From: Phoronis australis
Lineage: Eukaryota; Phoronida; Phoronidae
Assembly: GCA_002633005.1 (NCBI GenBank)
Contig: NMRA01000081.1
Location: forward strand, 439,995 to 503,994
Direction of reading: 5' to 3'
DNA length: 64,000 bases
Part shown: one piece after another, positions 11,296 through 25,800 of the stretch
How positions within the stretch are numbered: the stretch's first letter is position 1
How the letters are laid out: every line of letters starts with the position of its first letter
The notes under the pieces: model-generated
What the model was told of the DNA's origin: nothing
Seen by the model: the letters and a program-made list of their open reading frames with translations, nothing else
Database searches by the model: none
Made by a program: the position numbers and the translations under genes

Positions 11296-14200
11296 AAACT
11301 AAGCTCTAAACAACTACCACTTCAATGATTGCTTTTTCATCTTAAACTACTGAATTGAAGTAACATTTTATAAATTGATAATATTTTTGTTTCTTGTAGT
11401 AAGGTAGATAATATCTAAAACATGAAAAAAACAAGCTTAGAAATTGTCTTTGTGGAAAATAACTAAAAATTCCTCTACACCTTTAGCTTCTGGAGTGTAG
11501 ATCTTTTAAAAGCTAGGTCTTCAGAGCCCTGAAACTGATGCTTAAAAACGTCTTTGTTGTTCTGTTTGCTATTTTGATATTTTTGTGAACTAGAGAACCT
11601 AAGCAACTGAGCCAAAAACCCTGGGTGTTACTGGCATTCATGAGGTATTTTCAGACATACTGCTTTGGTCCGTTTATCCTAAAAACTAACTCCCTAACTC
11701 CCAGGCAGTGCAATGTTGGTGAGGGAGTAGATTTTGTGTGCAAAATATTTCAATAGCATACATGCGTTCTGGGCTTGGATATAGGCCCACCTCCTGCCCT
11801 CACTTTTGGGTTATTGTACCTATAGCCAACTTGCTGCTGTGCCTTTTTTCTGTGTAGAAGCCTACATGCTCGGGTTTAGCCCAACCTCCCTCACCTCTCA
11901 GTTCCTATCAAATGAACATCTCAATGGGGTACCCTGTTGCTAGGGAGGCATGTTTTTGTGGAATCAAGCCCATTGGCCAATACTTGAATGTCCAATATAA
12001 GCCCAGCTGGGTCCACATTTCAATCTCAAATACCAAAGCTCTGTTCAACCGTTAGTTCCAGGATGTTTGATGTGGATTGAACTGCTGAATTGACATATTT
12101 GTACCTTGTAAAATATTTATTTACAGAATTGGTTTAACCAATGAGCTATACCAGGTATAGCTGATTGGTTTAACCATACCAGTGTATTTATTTATATAAT
12201 AAACGATATTTTGCTGATAATTGTTTTTTTTTTGTATTTCTCTGTTGTATGGTTGCTTTGTTTCAATGCGAACACAACAGCAACTAGGCAATGAACGCTT
12301 CGTGAATTTGAGGTATTCCAAAATGACGTTCTGTTTCCGGCGGCATAATTAATAGTTTGGTAAACAACTTCGCTTGAATACAATAGCGATTTTACCCCGC
12401 ATTGACTTCAATAGGTTTGACACGTCTATTGCAGCATTTATCGAGCGTTGTCGCTACGCACTAGTACGCGTGGTTATTTCATGTTCATAACAACCGCTCA
12501 TCTGAAAAAGCACGTGCATGTTTGATTGATGGGATGCTCATTGTTCTAAGCTGAGTATTATTTTGAACAGTGATGTACAAGCGTAATTTTTACAATTTAT
12601 CTGTTTGTCGCGCTTAACCACTTCTGGCGATTATCGAAACCTGAAAGTCCATTCTGTATTTGGGGATTACAGGAATTTTATGAAACACGTTGTACTGTGC
12701 AAATAGACCGCTTTGCTTTGCGTGGGAACATAAAGCGGCTATATGAAACCTGCCTTCCATCACAAAAAATAATTTTTGGTTCCAATTGCCGATATGGCAT
12801 CGGTTTGAATTGCTCCTTAGCCAACTTCGTGGTGATTTCAGGGCTTCTGAAGTACTGGCAGTTTTTTCTTGGTTGAAAACGTGCTCTTCAAGTTGCCTTA
12901 TCAGATGGTGTCATCTTATACGGCGAGCATAGTCTTCAGGAATAACGAACTCTCAGTTCTGTGCAAACATAGAAATCACGCCTCATCCGAGTCTAGAAGA
13001 AAACAATTTAGACCAATTTTGTAACAGTGAATGTACTAAAAAAATGTTCGCTTTTGCCGGAAAAAACACGGGTTTATGGCTGGTGTAGAATATTTGACTT
13101 TTCTTAGAAAAGAATTCAGTTAATTCTTAGGCCAGCCATGTTCTGAAGCAGGCCTAAGGATACACTTAGTTTACAAAAAACGGGGAATTTATGAAAATCT
13201 CAAGGCGTCCGGCAGTGGAAAAGATTTGGAAAAAAATACCTCTGCCCAAGACTGGGTGGTGATATGTGGGACTCCCACGAATGTCAAGAGGAGTTCATCT
13301 CCCTACGATTGAAGATGTCGTCTATTAAATGGTATACTTTACATATCATCTCATGGGACCTTGGTGATGGTTAAATTTGCTACATTGATATCCTTGATTG
13401 AGTTCTTTCAACATTTTAGGTTACGTATTTAGTTCGTTGCAAAGTGCATGGCAATCGTAATACCCTGAGAAAAAAGGAAACACGAGTTACATGGGTGGAT
13501 TTGGGTGTGAGGCTTCCTCTCTGATCATGGCTTCACTGTGGTGGCCGTTTTAGGATTATCGCCAACCCCCGCCCCCTTGGACATTGTGGTCGAGTTCCCA
13601 CATCACGATAAACTATGTTAGATCCGCTAGATTACCAAATTTTAATCTTAATTTTTTTCTTTCATAATCTTGAAATGTTGGTAGATTTAATTAAGACCTG
13701 TACCTCCCTGTTGTCGATGCGTGTCTCAACTATGCTAACCATCTAACATATTTTGTTAGTTTGAGTCTTCAGTATTTATCAACAGGGAGTTAATTATGAG
13801 CTCAATTACCAACTGTTGTCCCAGGTTAATGTTGTCTCTATTAGTAATTAATTATCACACGCTTTGATCCATTGTTTGTTCATCGATTTTAACTTAATCC
13901 TGCCTGCGACTGCTCGTGAGCACGCAAGGGCTTTTGTGAAAGCTTGCAATTTGCCCCAGGGCCGGCAAGGAGATTGCTCTTTTTATGACCCAGTATTATT
14001 TGTTTTGAAGCACATGTAATGATGTTTACGTGTCCTAATGATAAAAATATTCAAAACACTTACTTGGTTTGACTACCTAATACTAACAAAGAAAGTAAAG
14101 AGAAATAAACTAATTAGCCAAAAATATATTAGTTTTTGAAATAAGGGCGTTTAAAGGCTAAATAACAAAATTTTTATTAAAGTTAGACATTTTGAAAGTT

Positions 14201-16130
14201 ACCGTAAATTTCCAGAAATGAGTCCTCCCTAGCACATGCTCTCTGTGAAATTGGTAAACACAACCTCAGAATTGAATAAGTAAAAAATCTGTTGTAAGAC
14301 GAAAATTGTGTTCAACTTGCAGCGATACAAACTAAACACTGTTTATTGTAAAATGTTGACAATTCGTAAGACGGATTACACCGGACATTTGTTCGTCGGG
14401 ATGTAGTGACTAGTTGATGATGATACGAATAGAGTGTCAAAAACAACGGGCAAAATATCACTTCACTCCCATGCCCAAGTGGTCTAGTCCGCGCCCCTGA
14501 AAGAGGTATTTTCTATCACTCTTCAATAAAAGTATACCGATGTATATGCTTTTCGCAACTATGAATGGACGGGAGATTGCTAATTGTTGATTTTACCACA
14601 CTTTTGACGTTATGGACGTCTAGACGCATTGTTACAGCCAGCGAGGAAATCGGCAATAATCAATGACATAATCTCTTCCTGATGACATGTAAAACGTCGA
14701 TTTTACCGGCGATAATCTGCGATATATATAAGTATATTTCTCTTGTGAAACGACGGCCCATCTCGGCTTACGAAGTCGGGACGATCAGAATAACGTTAAA
14801 AATATTTTCATAAGTTCAGAAAAGTGGACTCAATTTACAAAAATTCATTTATGTTGTGACGTAGCAACCACGTTCTTTAAACGAAAATATTCCGAATAGA
14901 TTTAGGACGGGGGTTTTAGGGAGGCATGTAACTAGTTTGCAAAATGCATAAAACATTGCTGGTGTATAGGCTGCAAACGATCACAACGATATTCCTAGTG
15001 AAGCCACACCATGTAAAAATAGATATATAAACTAATTGTTGTTTGGTTCACGATAACAACGTCCAACGCAATTCAAATGAGAACAAAGGTGTTTAACAAA
15101 TGACTGTCGTTTGTCAAACCAGTACCTGTAACTTTTCTTTGATAGATGCAAAACGGAACCTAGAGATTTTATTGACAACCTGTGCAAAGATAGCTGTAAA
15201 ATCAATAAAGTCCGGGAGTAGCTCATAATTAGCTATCTAGTACGCACTTAAACAAGTTGCAAAGCGTTGCACCCATTATGTATACCCTTTGATGTGTACA
15301 GCAGCACCAGTTTCACATGTTTTTCGTAACGATTTTTACGTGTGTTTTTACTTTAAAGCATCCAACCCGCATTGTCATACTATTGTCTATTTCTCCGACG
15401 TCCTTTATGGGGTAAACACGCAATACTTAATGAGTTTTTTAAATGTCACATTAGCTCTTAGGATAAATGATAAAACCGAGCTGCAGACAAGTGGTGATGA
15501 ATTATCGTCAGCTCTCCAAGGAAGAAACGTGTGCTTATAGTATGAGAACGTCTAGCATAGTGTAAAACAAAAAACCTGGAAATGATATTTTTAAAATTTT
15601 AAATGCTTTAAATACATAATTCACAAAATAGCGGAGCTTAACCTCAATCACCGCCGTTTGCTTTATGAGCTTTGTCTTAAAACGTGTTTCCTAATTATGC
15701 AACCAATGTTTTGTGAAAGAAAATGACAAAATTAAGACTGCTTGGAGTTAAGAAAAAAAAGTATCCGTCTTCTTACTGGATAAAAATTAGGATGATGAAA
15801 AACTTATATTCCATTTTCATCAAAGAAAATACGAATTTGAGTAGAAGTCAATTAATTTAATTTTTACGTCACACGTTCCTTGAACGACATTCAGTCACGG
15901 TGAACTTCAACTCCAGCTACTGATGCATGTAACATGGAATTTGATTGTAGTGTCATCTGGTGGCCAATTAGTGAACTGCTTTTACGCGTGAATTTTACAA
16001 GCGCAACGTTTAGGACCTCCTACCATGTCCTAGTCAATAGACAACATAATAATACATTTACATGAACTGACTGATCAATAATCATCGATTATCAGTTATT
16101 CACCGTCACACATTAAAAGCTCTAATTTGA
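11296..16130. other. Intergenic region between gene 1 and the RNF43/ZNRF3-like gene
   Basis: No supported gene. Contains a near-perfect 23-bp-arm palindrome (12130-12176). GC and CpG content rise from about 12.3 kb, as expected for distal regulatory DNA, but no function can be shown. Confidence 0.55.
12130..12176. repeat. Near-perfect 23-bp palindrome
   Basis: TGGTTTAACCAATGAGCTAT starts the left arm (12130-12152). The right arm (12154-12176) is its complement with two mismatches and a one-base centre. The arms also contain the small palindrome TTGGTTTAACCAA. It may be a compact foldback element or a cruciform site. Confidence 0.8.
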
Positions 16131-16525
16131 ATAGAGTCATGTGATTTTATTGGGTATAAGTCTTTGATCTTTTGTATCCAGATAATTGTCATACAAAATG
16201 CGCATTTTGTGAATACACTCAAACACAGCAGCCACAATGCCAGAACATATGGACAGTGCATTGTCTGCGAGCCCTGCTGCACTCCTATAGAAACAGAAGT
16301 AGAAATCGATTTTTGATGGACGTTTGGTCTCAACAGGTTTACACCGATACTCATGGTCTCTCAGGGGATTCCGGACATTTTCTTGCAAGTTTGCGCTTCA
16401 TTTCATTCAAAATCATGATTATTTTCTCTCTTAAAGGCTACATTGTTGATACAGCTATAAATTATACATTTCGTGGGCGGGGAACTCCCTGCACCACGTG
16501 ACCTAGATGTAAACTCTTTGATGTC
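15285..16525 (+). promoter_or_regulatory. Putative promoter of the RNF43/ZNRF3-like gene with TCF/LEF-like motifs
   Basis: Within 1.4 kb before the start codon there are three CTTTGAT cores: CCTTTGATG (about 15286-15294), TCTTTGATCT (16161-16170, nearly the optimal TCF/LEF site) and CTTTGATG (16516-16523). A TATAAAT at 16456-16462 and a GC box GGGCGGGG at 16475-16482 suggest initiation near 16490. In vertebrates RNF43 and ZNRF3 are Wnt/beta-catenin target genes, so these sites are plausible feedback elements. This is inference; short motifs occur by chance. Confidence 0.35.
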
Positions 16526-16638
16526 TACCGCCAGTCGAGCCAGTTTAAACGTGGAACCGTGAGGAGTTGGTATTGTCGGGAAAACACCTTGGAAATCTGC
16601 CGAAATATGCCTCGTACACCGAAGGAGTATGTAACAAG

Positions 16639-16833
16639 ATGACAAAAATAGGATTGTTTTTGCTGATATACGCAATGTGTGTACTTGCCAAAGAAAAAGC
16701 AAATCTGGATATCGTTGTTTACGAGCCCGCCTCGGACGCGGATGGGGGATGGCACAATACTTACACCACCAATCTCAATGGTAACTTCTCAGTAGCAGGC
16801 AAGGCCCTCCCTGCCGAGGGACCTCTGCTCCAG
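16639..16833 (+). CDS. RNF43/ZNRF3: RNF43/ZNRF3-like exon 1: signal peptide and first ectodomain strands
   Basis: 65 codons, phase 0 out, donor CAG|GTAAGT. The ATG at 16639 opens a hydrophobic signal peptide ([17 protein letters not shown]). The mature part has LDIVVYEP and [20 protein letters not shown], matching the ZNRF3 start of the ectodomain. The frame is open a little further upstream without another ATG, so this start is preferred. Confidence 0.9.
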
Positions 16834-19800
16834 GTAAGTGGTTGCAAAATGATGAAATATGGAGTTATAGAATGGAAAGGAACTTTCATAGGGTAAACTT
16901 CTCCAACTTCAGTGTTGGGTGCTACGCATGTCGCGCAGCGTGATCGCGCACTGGTGTCTTCGTTGTCTAATGTTTTCTGAATGAATCGTCTGTCAAGTGG
17001 TCTGTTGCACGACGCCAAATGTCTTTCTATGAGGCCAAGTTATCGCGGTTAATGTTATTTCTTCTTATCTGGCGTCTGGGCCTATAGTTTCTCTTCACAA
17101 TCTTAAAATGAATAACATGCTTGCCATACAACCAATGGTTCCAAATGGAATACTGTGACACGTGATTGCGTACGGGTTTCTCCGATTTGCATCAGGTTTG
17201 CAGACGCGGTCACTTGTGGCTCCCTACACATTTTCAAGAATCAAGGGGTTCAATAGATACGTTCAAACTTCTCATACTGATTTTGTTTCACGTCGCATCT
17301 TGCGTTTTTGCGTTGCTGCTGACATGGGAAACTGTTATCCCATTCCTTAGACTATTTGCTTTTACCTTTGTCACAAGATTACAATGACTGAGACACTAGA
17401 CCTTGGCCTTTGCTGCCCTCTGGGCATTCAGGAGAACATTTTAATTGACGTCTGCTCTTATTCCAACAATGCACCTACATACAAAATGATTTGTATTGTC
17501 AGTTTACCAGCATGTGTATTTCATACACATCTTCCCTGACTGTGTTTTAACTGCCTCTGGTATGGTGAATGGATGATTAATTGTTTTAGTTTAAGGACCC
17601 CATTGAATTGGCTGGCTGAACATGAGGGCCGTGATACTGGATTGATAACTCCTAAAGGTGACCATTCATAATTCATAGCATATAATGAATTTCAGGAGGT
17701 TGGACACCTCTGTTTGCCAGTGGATGCCACTTTTTGAGTTATATTTCAGTGTATTGAATTTCGTTAAGTTTTATGGAAATATATGGTATCATTTGTTTTT
17801 ATTTTACAAATCGTGTGGGTTATAACTGTATTAACCATTTAATATAAATCAAATGTCTTAATACTCCAAAGAAATCAAAATTTGTATCAAATCAAAGCTG
17901 AACTTCGGGGGTGGGGGGGACGTCCTTACATGAGAGAATTTAAGAATGAGGAAATTCCTCACTGAAATGAAATTTGTAAGTTTTTATCTGTTGGTTATAC
18001 TATTTTTTTCTGTTGGTGGAGAAAATACTTGACATTCTTGCTTCCTATATGTTTCTGTTTCTGTTTCTGTGGTGACGTCAAAGGGTAGGCACCGGGATAG
18101 TCTCTGGCCCTCCTCCTTCCAGTATCGCACGCAATGTAAATTTGGAGATGCAACCAAGTTCGTGCTGGTTACACACTCTTAGATCTTTTCCCCTGATACG
18201 AGTTTTTGCTGAATCTCTGTATTGCCACCCTCGCACTTTCTATATGGCTACTTAAAATTCTTAGATGCCTCGATTTTGGGGCCAGATAGCAGCCTCATTT
18301 ACCTCTAAAAATTATTAACAATCACACAAAATTACCCTCCACTGTTTAAAAAATTCCTCAAGGTTAGAATTATTTTAAATGAGACACCCTCACCTTCAAG
18401 TAGTTTTAATAACTGTGGAAATCCTCTCATTTTACGATCATGCCTTTCCAGTGTTTACAGCCTCGATGTGGAGAACAGAATCTGGATTACTGTAGTTTAT
18501 CAGAAGTCCCAGGGTGACCATTTAGTGTTAAGCAAAAAAGTAATTCATGGGAGCCTGAGTTTACAACCTGAAACCCCTACTACTTAGGCTAGTCCAATGC
18601 CAGGGGGGGTTCCCCTCACCCGAAAAAAGACTCCTCTTTGGAGGCACATACACCTTTCCCCTCAAGTGAGTGAACCTGGGCCCTGACTGCCCTCTTTCCA
18701 AAATCATTATTGCAGTATTTTTCTCATCCACACATTCTGCCTAAGTGTTCATTCAAATTAATTGCTTAAGTACACTTACCTAAGTTTTCCAAAACCATGT
18801 TGCAAACATTCATGCCTGACGCAATGCTAATTAGGTCAAAATGAAATCCTGAACAACAAACTGGAATAAATCAAGTTACTGGAAGTGAATCTCTCCATTG
18901 AAACAATCAAGAATCTCATTTGGTTCATTGTCTTGCCACTTGTAATGAGGTATGGTAACTTGCCGTATTAAACAAAACAAAACAAAGGTTCTACCCTAAA
19001 ACGAACCAAAACAATGGTTTTCAAAAATGGCACTGCATGGGGCAAGGTGTGGGTAACAAGGTATTGTGGGTGACAACTGTTTGTCAGGTCGTATTTGCTT
19101 CAGGTCCTGTTTTTATGAAAGCTCATCAAAACATTGATTGTTTAGGTTCACTAAGTAGTAGAATTTGTTTGGTTTTGATTTGATATAAATTTTGGTATCT
19201 TGAAAACAAAGCACAGAAAATAAGAAGACTGAAATCACAGTGGTATTGTATATATAGCAATAATAACTCCCTTTGATTTTTAAATTTCTAAATTTTAATA
19301 CCCTAGGTATGAACTTTATTGAACATGATATGCGATGAAGTTCGTATAAGATTTGTTGTATTATATCTATGGAAAACGAATATCCTGCCATTCCTGTGAT
19401 TTCTGATTATGGTTGTACTTTTTACCTCAGCCTATTACCATATTTCTAGCTCTCAAACAAAAAAACAGGTTTGTATAGGACACTTGTATTCTAAGCTGGG
19501 TGCGATTATGACATTTCTTTCAAAGCACTTTTGTTTGACATGATGGGAAAAGTTAAAACGTGTAGTTTGAATTAAAGCTTCACTTGACTCACAAACTTGA
19601 ACCAACATAAGAGTTTGATGATTTTAAATAACACCAAACTTTTTACCAATTGTTGTTCCATGTCAGTCATATGAAATCTAAACTCAAATTATTTTTGCCT
19701 TCTTCTTTCAGAAAAAGTACATCCTTAAACGGTTTAATTGTATGGTTTGTAGGCATTTGGCTAAAATGCCTGCATTTTGAGAACCAATTTTCTCCACTGA

Positions 19801-22800
19801 AAAAGGGGCTTCAACTGGTTCTCAAAATGTGGCCACGTTATATCTGACTATTGCCGACATGTCATTATGGTCCACGTATCCCTAAGGGATCTTATTTGGT
19901 CGAGATTACTAAATGCCTTTCAAAAATAAAATTCGTTTGTCAGTAGCAGCCAGAAATGTATAATTGCAATGAGACAACACTTTCGTAAAAGGGAACTGTA
20001 TTTCATTCTGAATAAATTTTGCATAATTTTCTATGAGTTTTTGGTTAATTTCACAAATTATTCAACAGCAAAAAGCAAAACTTACATTCTCTAACGAAAC
20101 TCAAAAAAATCATCTGCTTGAAGCACTTGCTTCTCCTGACGTATTTGTTGGGGTAAAGTCAGTGTCCTATTTTAGTGTGCAGTCAAGTGGCGTTCTTCAA
20201 AATGCCGGAATAAGAAATTTTAGTGTGAAATGTCGGGTCACCAGGGATACCTGTTTGAACTGACGCACCACAAAGTGATACCAAGTGGTCGTCATCGTCA
20301 GACGAAAATTTGCCGTTGCAAGCAGTCCTTATCAACAATTTACACTAGTGTGACTGGCGTGGGCAATGTAGACTCTAGACAGCCAGTTGCCGGCCAAGAC
20401 TGACAGCTCTGCAAACTTGAAGGGTTGGCTAGTTATGGACTATAGCTGTATGAAGACTATCATACCGCTGTGTGTTGAGCTCCATTAGACCCCGAATTTC
20501 ACATCGCCCGTTGGCTACCCGGGTAGAGTTATTTGACTTTGAATTTCAAAAAAACCCCGCAAAATTTCAATTTTTTCGAAAAATTTATGGAATGTTGTGA
20601 AACTATCAATCAAGATAGAGTTTGGACGGGCTTTCATTATGCTCGTTACCTCGTCATGAAACTTTCATCAATATGTAGAGCTAACAGACCAGCGAGGGTG
20701 CATATAGTCAACCAACACTCACCATGTTTGTTGCAGCAGTTTAAGTGCAAAGTCTGACATTTGGGAAATATGATGAATTCCAAAATACCATGTCCCAATT
20801 CTCAGAATCAAGAAAATTCAAATTTCACTTGAATTTCAGTATCCCAAATTTTAGAGACTGCCAAACTGGAGAACTTTTACCATAAGTGGAATAATATTGA
20901 AACGGGGACTTAGCGGCAGATTGGGTCATACAATGAGTTAGAAAAGCTGCACGAATATGTGTTATGAACACCCCTACCATGGAATTGTGAATCAACACAC
21001 ATGCTTCTTGTCTCATGTTATGGTAGTGAATCAACACACATGCTTCTTGTCTCATGTTATGGTAGTGAATCAACACACATGCTTCTTGTCTCATGTTATG
21101 GTAGTGAATCAACACACATGCTTCTTGTCTCATGTTATGGTAGTTTTATTTCTTTTGACAGATTGGAAATAATATGTTATAGACATAATCACAATTAATA
21201 GATCTTTTCGGAAGATAATGGGACTTAAGAAAATTGTTTGCAAGGACTTCAAATCTTATTTTTGAAAGGAGACAACTAGCTTCATGTGAGATAACAATCC
21301 CAGTTGTGTCTCAGTTAAGAGCTGGTCTGTAAACAGTGTGTGTAGGGTATGCTCAATCTACTTACCTTATCACTACTACTACATGCCACACAAGTGAAAT
21401 GCACCAAATACCTACTTGTAGGATTGCATTGACCTCTTCAAGAGTGGCATGTCACTTGTGACTTCTAAGCAAGGTCAGGCTGTTATGAACTGTTACATCT
21501 ACAACATCTCAGTACAGCTTGCTTTGTACATCAGGTTTGAAGAACCATCAAGCGGTTTTGAAATATAAGAGTAAACAGGTATCTGAATTTCGTCTAGGAG
21601 AATACCTTGCTTTCCACTGTCATTCTATTCTGAGAGCTTGGACCACAAGCATAATTCTGGAAAGGGAAGTTACTTCGAAAAGAGGACTTATTTGCAAGGA
21701 TTTTCCGTGAAAAAGTCAGTTAATTGTGGGGTTAGGTTCCAGAAACACTAATTTTACAAACCTAACCTTTCCTAGTAATTCTTAGATAGCTGAATTTTAA
21801 ACCCATTAAGCCTAAGATAAGATACCATATCCTGAAAAATGAGTACATTGTTGCAACAAATATTTTAAAATAAAAAGTGAACTTGTTTGTTTATCTTAAC
21901 CTGTCTCTGTCCTTTCTGCACTTCCCTGGATTTGTCTAGTTGTGCATTTCTTGCTTTTTTGTGTAAATGTTAGGTTTTTCCTGGACAAGAATTTGATCTT
22001 TTGACAAAAATGTAGATTTCACGATTTAGTACCAAAGTTTATTTATATTTTGAATTTTGTTTTCTTTGCAAGAATGTTGGTCCTATCTGTGCACCAATAC
22101 TAGCGCATCCTTGAGTGTTTACTTTATTAAGGGTGGTGTTAGCTCAGCTCATTAGCCAGGTGATGGTGATAGGCTCTGACCTTCATTGGAACTGAAAAGG
22201 AAATCATTTGGGCTCTAATCTGGGCATTGTGGCTCAGCTGCGGTGGTCTTTTAACAGTACATTTTTAGATCAGTTCAATAGTTTATGTGACAATGACGTC
22301 AGGTTGTTATAGGATTCATTTAGTTTTTGTAGATCTTCATTGTTGTGTATTTGATGTTTATTGAGTAGTATTGACCAGAATGATCCTGGTGCTGGTATTG
22401 ATTCAATGGCAATGATACTATTAAGGACAGTCTGCTGAAATCACTATTATTTACAATACTGCTTTGAGACTATTTAAAGCAAGTGTATTGTTGTCCATTT
22501 CCTATCCTAAAATAACTTCTGAATGAGTTACTATCGTGCTCTAGAGTATTCTGTTCTTTCTAAAGATAAAAATTCATTGAATAATGGAGTTCTATATATT
22601 TCTGTTGGTGCTTGAATTGTAGAAAGGCTAGGTGATGTTCTTTACTGTGACACTACAAATTATTATGCTTTCCTTAACATTTTGGGTCTTTGTCAATAAT
22701 TTTGATACTTGGGTCATAAAGAAATGCTTGCAAATTGATGGTGTCTAAAACCATGGGAATACTTCCCTCTGGAAAAGAGCGGTTTTGTCAATTCACCCAG

Positions 22801-25800
22801 AATGCATATTCTATGTTTTATGACTCGTTTTTATCCCAAAACAAAGTTGAGGAATTGTCTACTTCACAGATGAATGAACTTGCTATTGTAAATGATGAAT
22901 AAAACTGAAACGTCCTCTCTGAGAAAAAAATTTCTGTCCGTTTTCGATTCCAATTTTGTAGGTAGTATTTTATTGCGTGATTTTGTCTGCTACCTCAGTG
23001 CGTTTTGAGGTTGACTGCATTTTTTAATTTCTTGAAGGGCATAAATCACAATTGGAATCTGTATTTTCACAGACCCCATATCACTAACACTGTTGTTTTA
23101 GTCAACGGTATTAGTTTTGATCAGCTGCTCTGCATTGTGGTTGTGTTAGAACTGAATCTGTATGTAATGTTTATTGTTCATGGCAACATTAGAAAATGGG
23201 CCCCCACAGTACCTTGTACTTCATTAATAGATATTTGCATGTCTAATTGTTTTTAGAAGCCCACTTATCAGGAACATTCACTTTTGTATGCAGTATTGCA
23301 GTGACCACATTCGCCATTGACTTCCAGGCAATAAAACACTCTGACCAAAAGAAATTGACATATCGTAGATTAAAACTGGTGGTTGAATTTGTCTGGTCTG
23401 TCCTGAAATTCCTCAAATAAGCACTTAAGTTTATAACACCAACTTATTTTCAAGTAGATCCCACAATTGCTGGATCTCATTATTTTTTGCAAAACCCATG
23501 GAGAAATTTGACGTCTGTGTTGTTGTCAAGGAAACAAAAACATATATCCTTCTTGTATTATTTACACAAGTCAGTCCAGCATCCCAACTGGGAATTCCCA
23601 TATGCCAATAATGTGATGTTCTGAAAGGCAAAAATACAGGTAAATTTGCTGACAAATTACATTTTTGTGTTTAGGAGTCCCTTGGGTAGTTTTTTTTGGG
23701 ATCTTATGGGACCACTTTTCTCCTCTCCAAAGCTTGATGCTTACCATAACGTCAACTCACTAAATACCACGTGACAAAATTCCCAGGTCGTCAAGTGGGA
23801 AATGAGTTGGCCAAAACGAGGAAAGGCGAAAGTCCTCAGTGTTGGTTTACACCAGGGTGCGTTCGATATCATAAAGGCAAAATTATTCGAGACTAACAAG
23901 GATATACCTTGATTGTTTCTGTGGGAAGGCATCCACCTCTTGTTAAAGTAAAACCTGGAGGGATTTACTTTTGTTTGTACGACCGTAGTCCTGAATTGTG
24001 CTGATGAGTGAATATTTTTACTTTATTTCATATTCAGTGTGCAATAAGTGATTTTTCTTTGTGTTTTGTACATTTCTTTTGAAACACCACCCATTTTCCT
24101 CAAAATGAGAAGTTAAAGTTTAATTTGGCGAGAAGTTATGTAAATAGTGAGAATGTTGAGCTGTGGTAACATTGTGTGCTGTTGATGTTGAATGTAAATC
24201 AGGGTCTGACATATTGGTGCTTAACTTGAAACCAGCATGCTGTAGGGTAATACAGGCACACTTTGAAGTAGCCCATGAATCATGTTTATTCAAATACCAT
24301 TAAAAATAAATAAATATAGGTTTTTGCTTCTTGTCTATCGATTTTACAACCTGGCTCAATTGTTTTTGAATATGATATGTGGCTGGAATTTTAATCAAAA
24401 CATGTTGTGTATCACCTAAAAGTGTTTTTATCCAACTGAGGCCAATATCATGTTAATACAACTCACTACTCCTGCAGACCAATATCATGTTAATAGAACT
24501 CACTACTCCTGCAGACCAATATAATGTTATTACAACTCACTACTTCTACAGACCGATATCATGTTAACACAACTCACTACACCTGCAGACCAATATCATG
24601 TTAATACAACTCACTACTCTTGCAGACCAATATCATGTTAATACAACTTACTACTCCTGCAGACCAATATAATGTTAATACAACTCGCTACTCTTGCAGA
24701 CCAATATCATGTTAATACAACTCACTACTCTTGCAGACCAATATAATGTTAATACAACTCGCTACTCTTGCAGACCAATATCATGTTAATACAACTTACT
24801 ACTTCTGCAGACCAATATAATGTTAATACAACTCACTACTCTTGCAGACCAATATCATGTTAATACAACTCACTACTCTTGCAGACCAATATCATGTTAA
24901 TACAACTCACTACTCTTGCTGACCAATATCATGTTAATACAACTCGCTACTCTTGCAGACCAATATAATGTTAATACAACTCGCTACTCTTGCAGACCAA
25001 TATCATGTTAATACTACTCACTACTCCTGCAGACCGATATCTTGTTAACACAACTCAGTACACCAGGTGCAGACCAATATCATATTAATACAACTCACTA
25101 CTCTTGCAGATCAATATCATAATACAACTCACTACTCCTGCAGACCAATATCATATTACAACTCACTACTCCTACAGACCGATATCATCTTAATACAACT
25201 CATTATTCCAGCAGACTAATATCCTGTTAATACAACTCAAGGCTCCTGCTGACAAATGGTAGTAACTAGTAAGTGTGAAATAATGGTAAATAAGTTCATT
25301 AAGAATTTTTTTTCACTCATTGTGACTTATATGAACATGTGTAGAAGTTACTGGTCCTGCTGAAGTCATGCAATGTCTTGCCTACACTGCCTTTTATCAT
25401 AATCCTTATCTGTTTTGATACCATTAATAAGATTGCAAATGTGTGATGCCATGTTCACACTGAGTTAAAAGGTTACTACCTCTTGCTAAACCACCCTCAC
25501 CTGACTGGGAGGGTTGCAACCATGCTACAGATACATCTTTAAAAACGATTTAGTCTTCTTCATCGTCGTTTTAGCATTTTCACTTGCAGACGACAATCGG
25601 CAGCACCTACACGAGATCTCTCTGTGAAGCGAGAAATCGCCATTACCAAGAATGCTGACCCCCCACACAGTTAAACATTTCGTTGCGGTAAAAGATTGAT
25701 TTCAGGGGAAATGTTGGACATGAAATGGAACATTCGCTTGCTATTTTTAAGACCCGGAATGTTGTTTGCAGCACGACTTGATTCGACCTGACTGAGTCGA

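Noticed and set aside
16567-16638. Longer N-terminus for the ligase (24 more codons in frame)
   Set aside because: It would begin at TTG and bury the signal peptide; the ATG at 16639 places it at the start.
20825-21198. Repeated peptides [12 protein letters not shown] (minus) and [13 protein letters not shown] (plus)
   Set aside because: Both are readings of the same four identical 39-bp units.
24441-25250. CRISPR-like regular repeats
   Set aside because: Units abut directly with no unique spacers, and the genome is eukaryotic.
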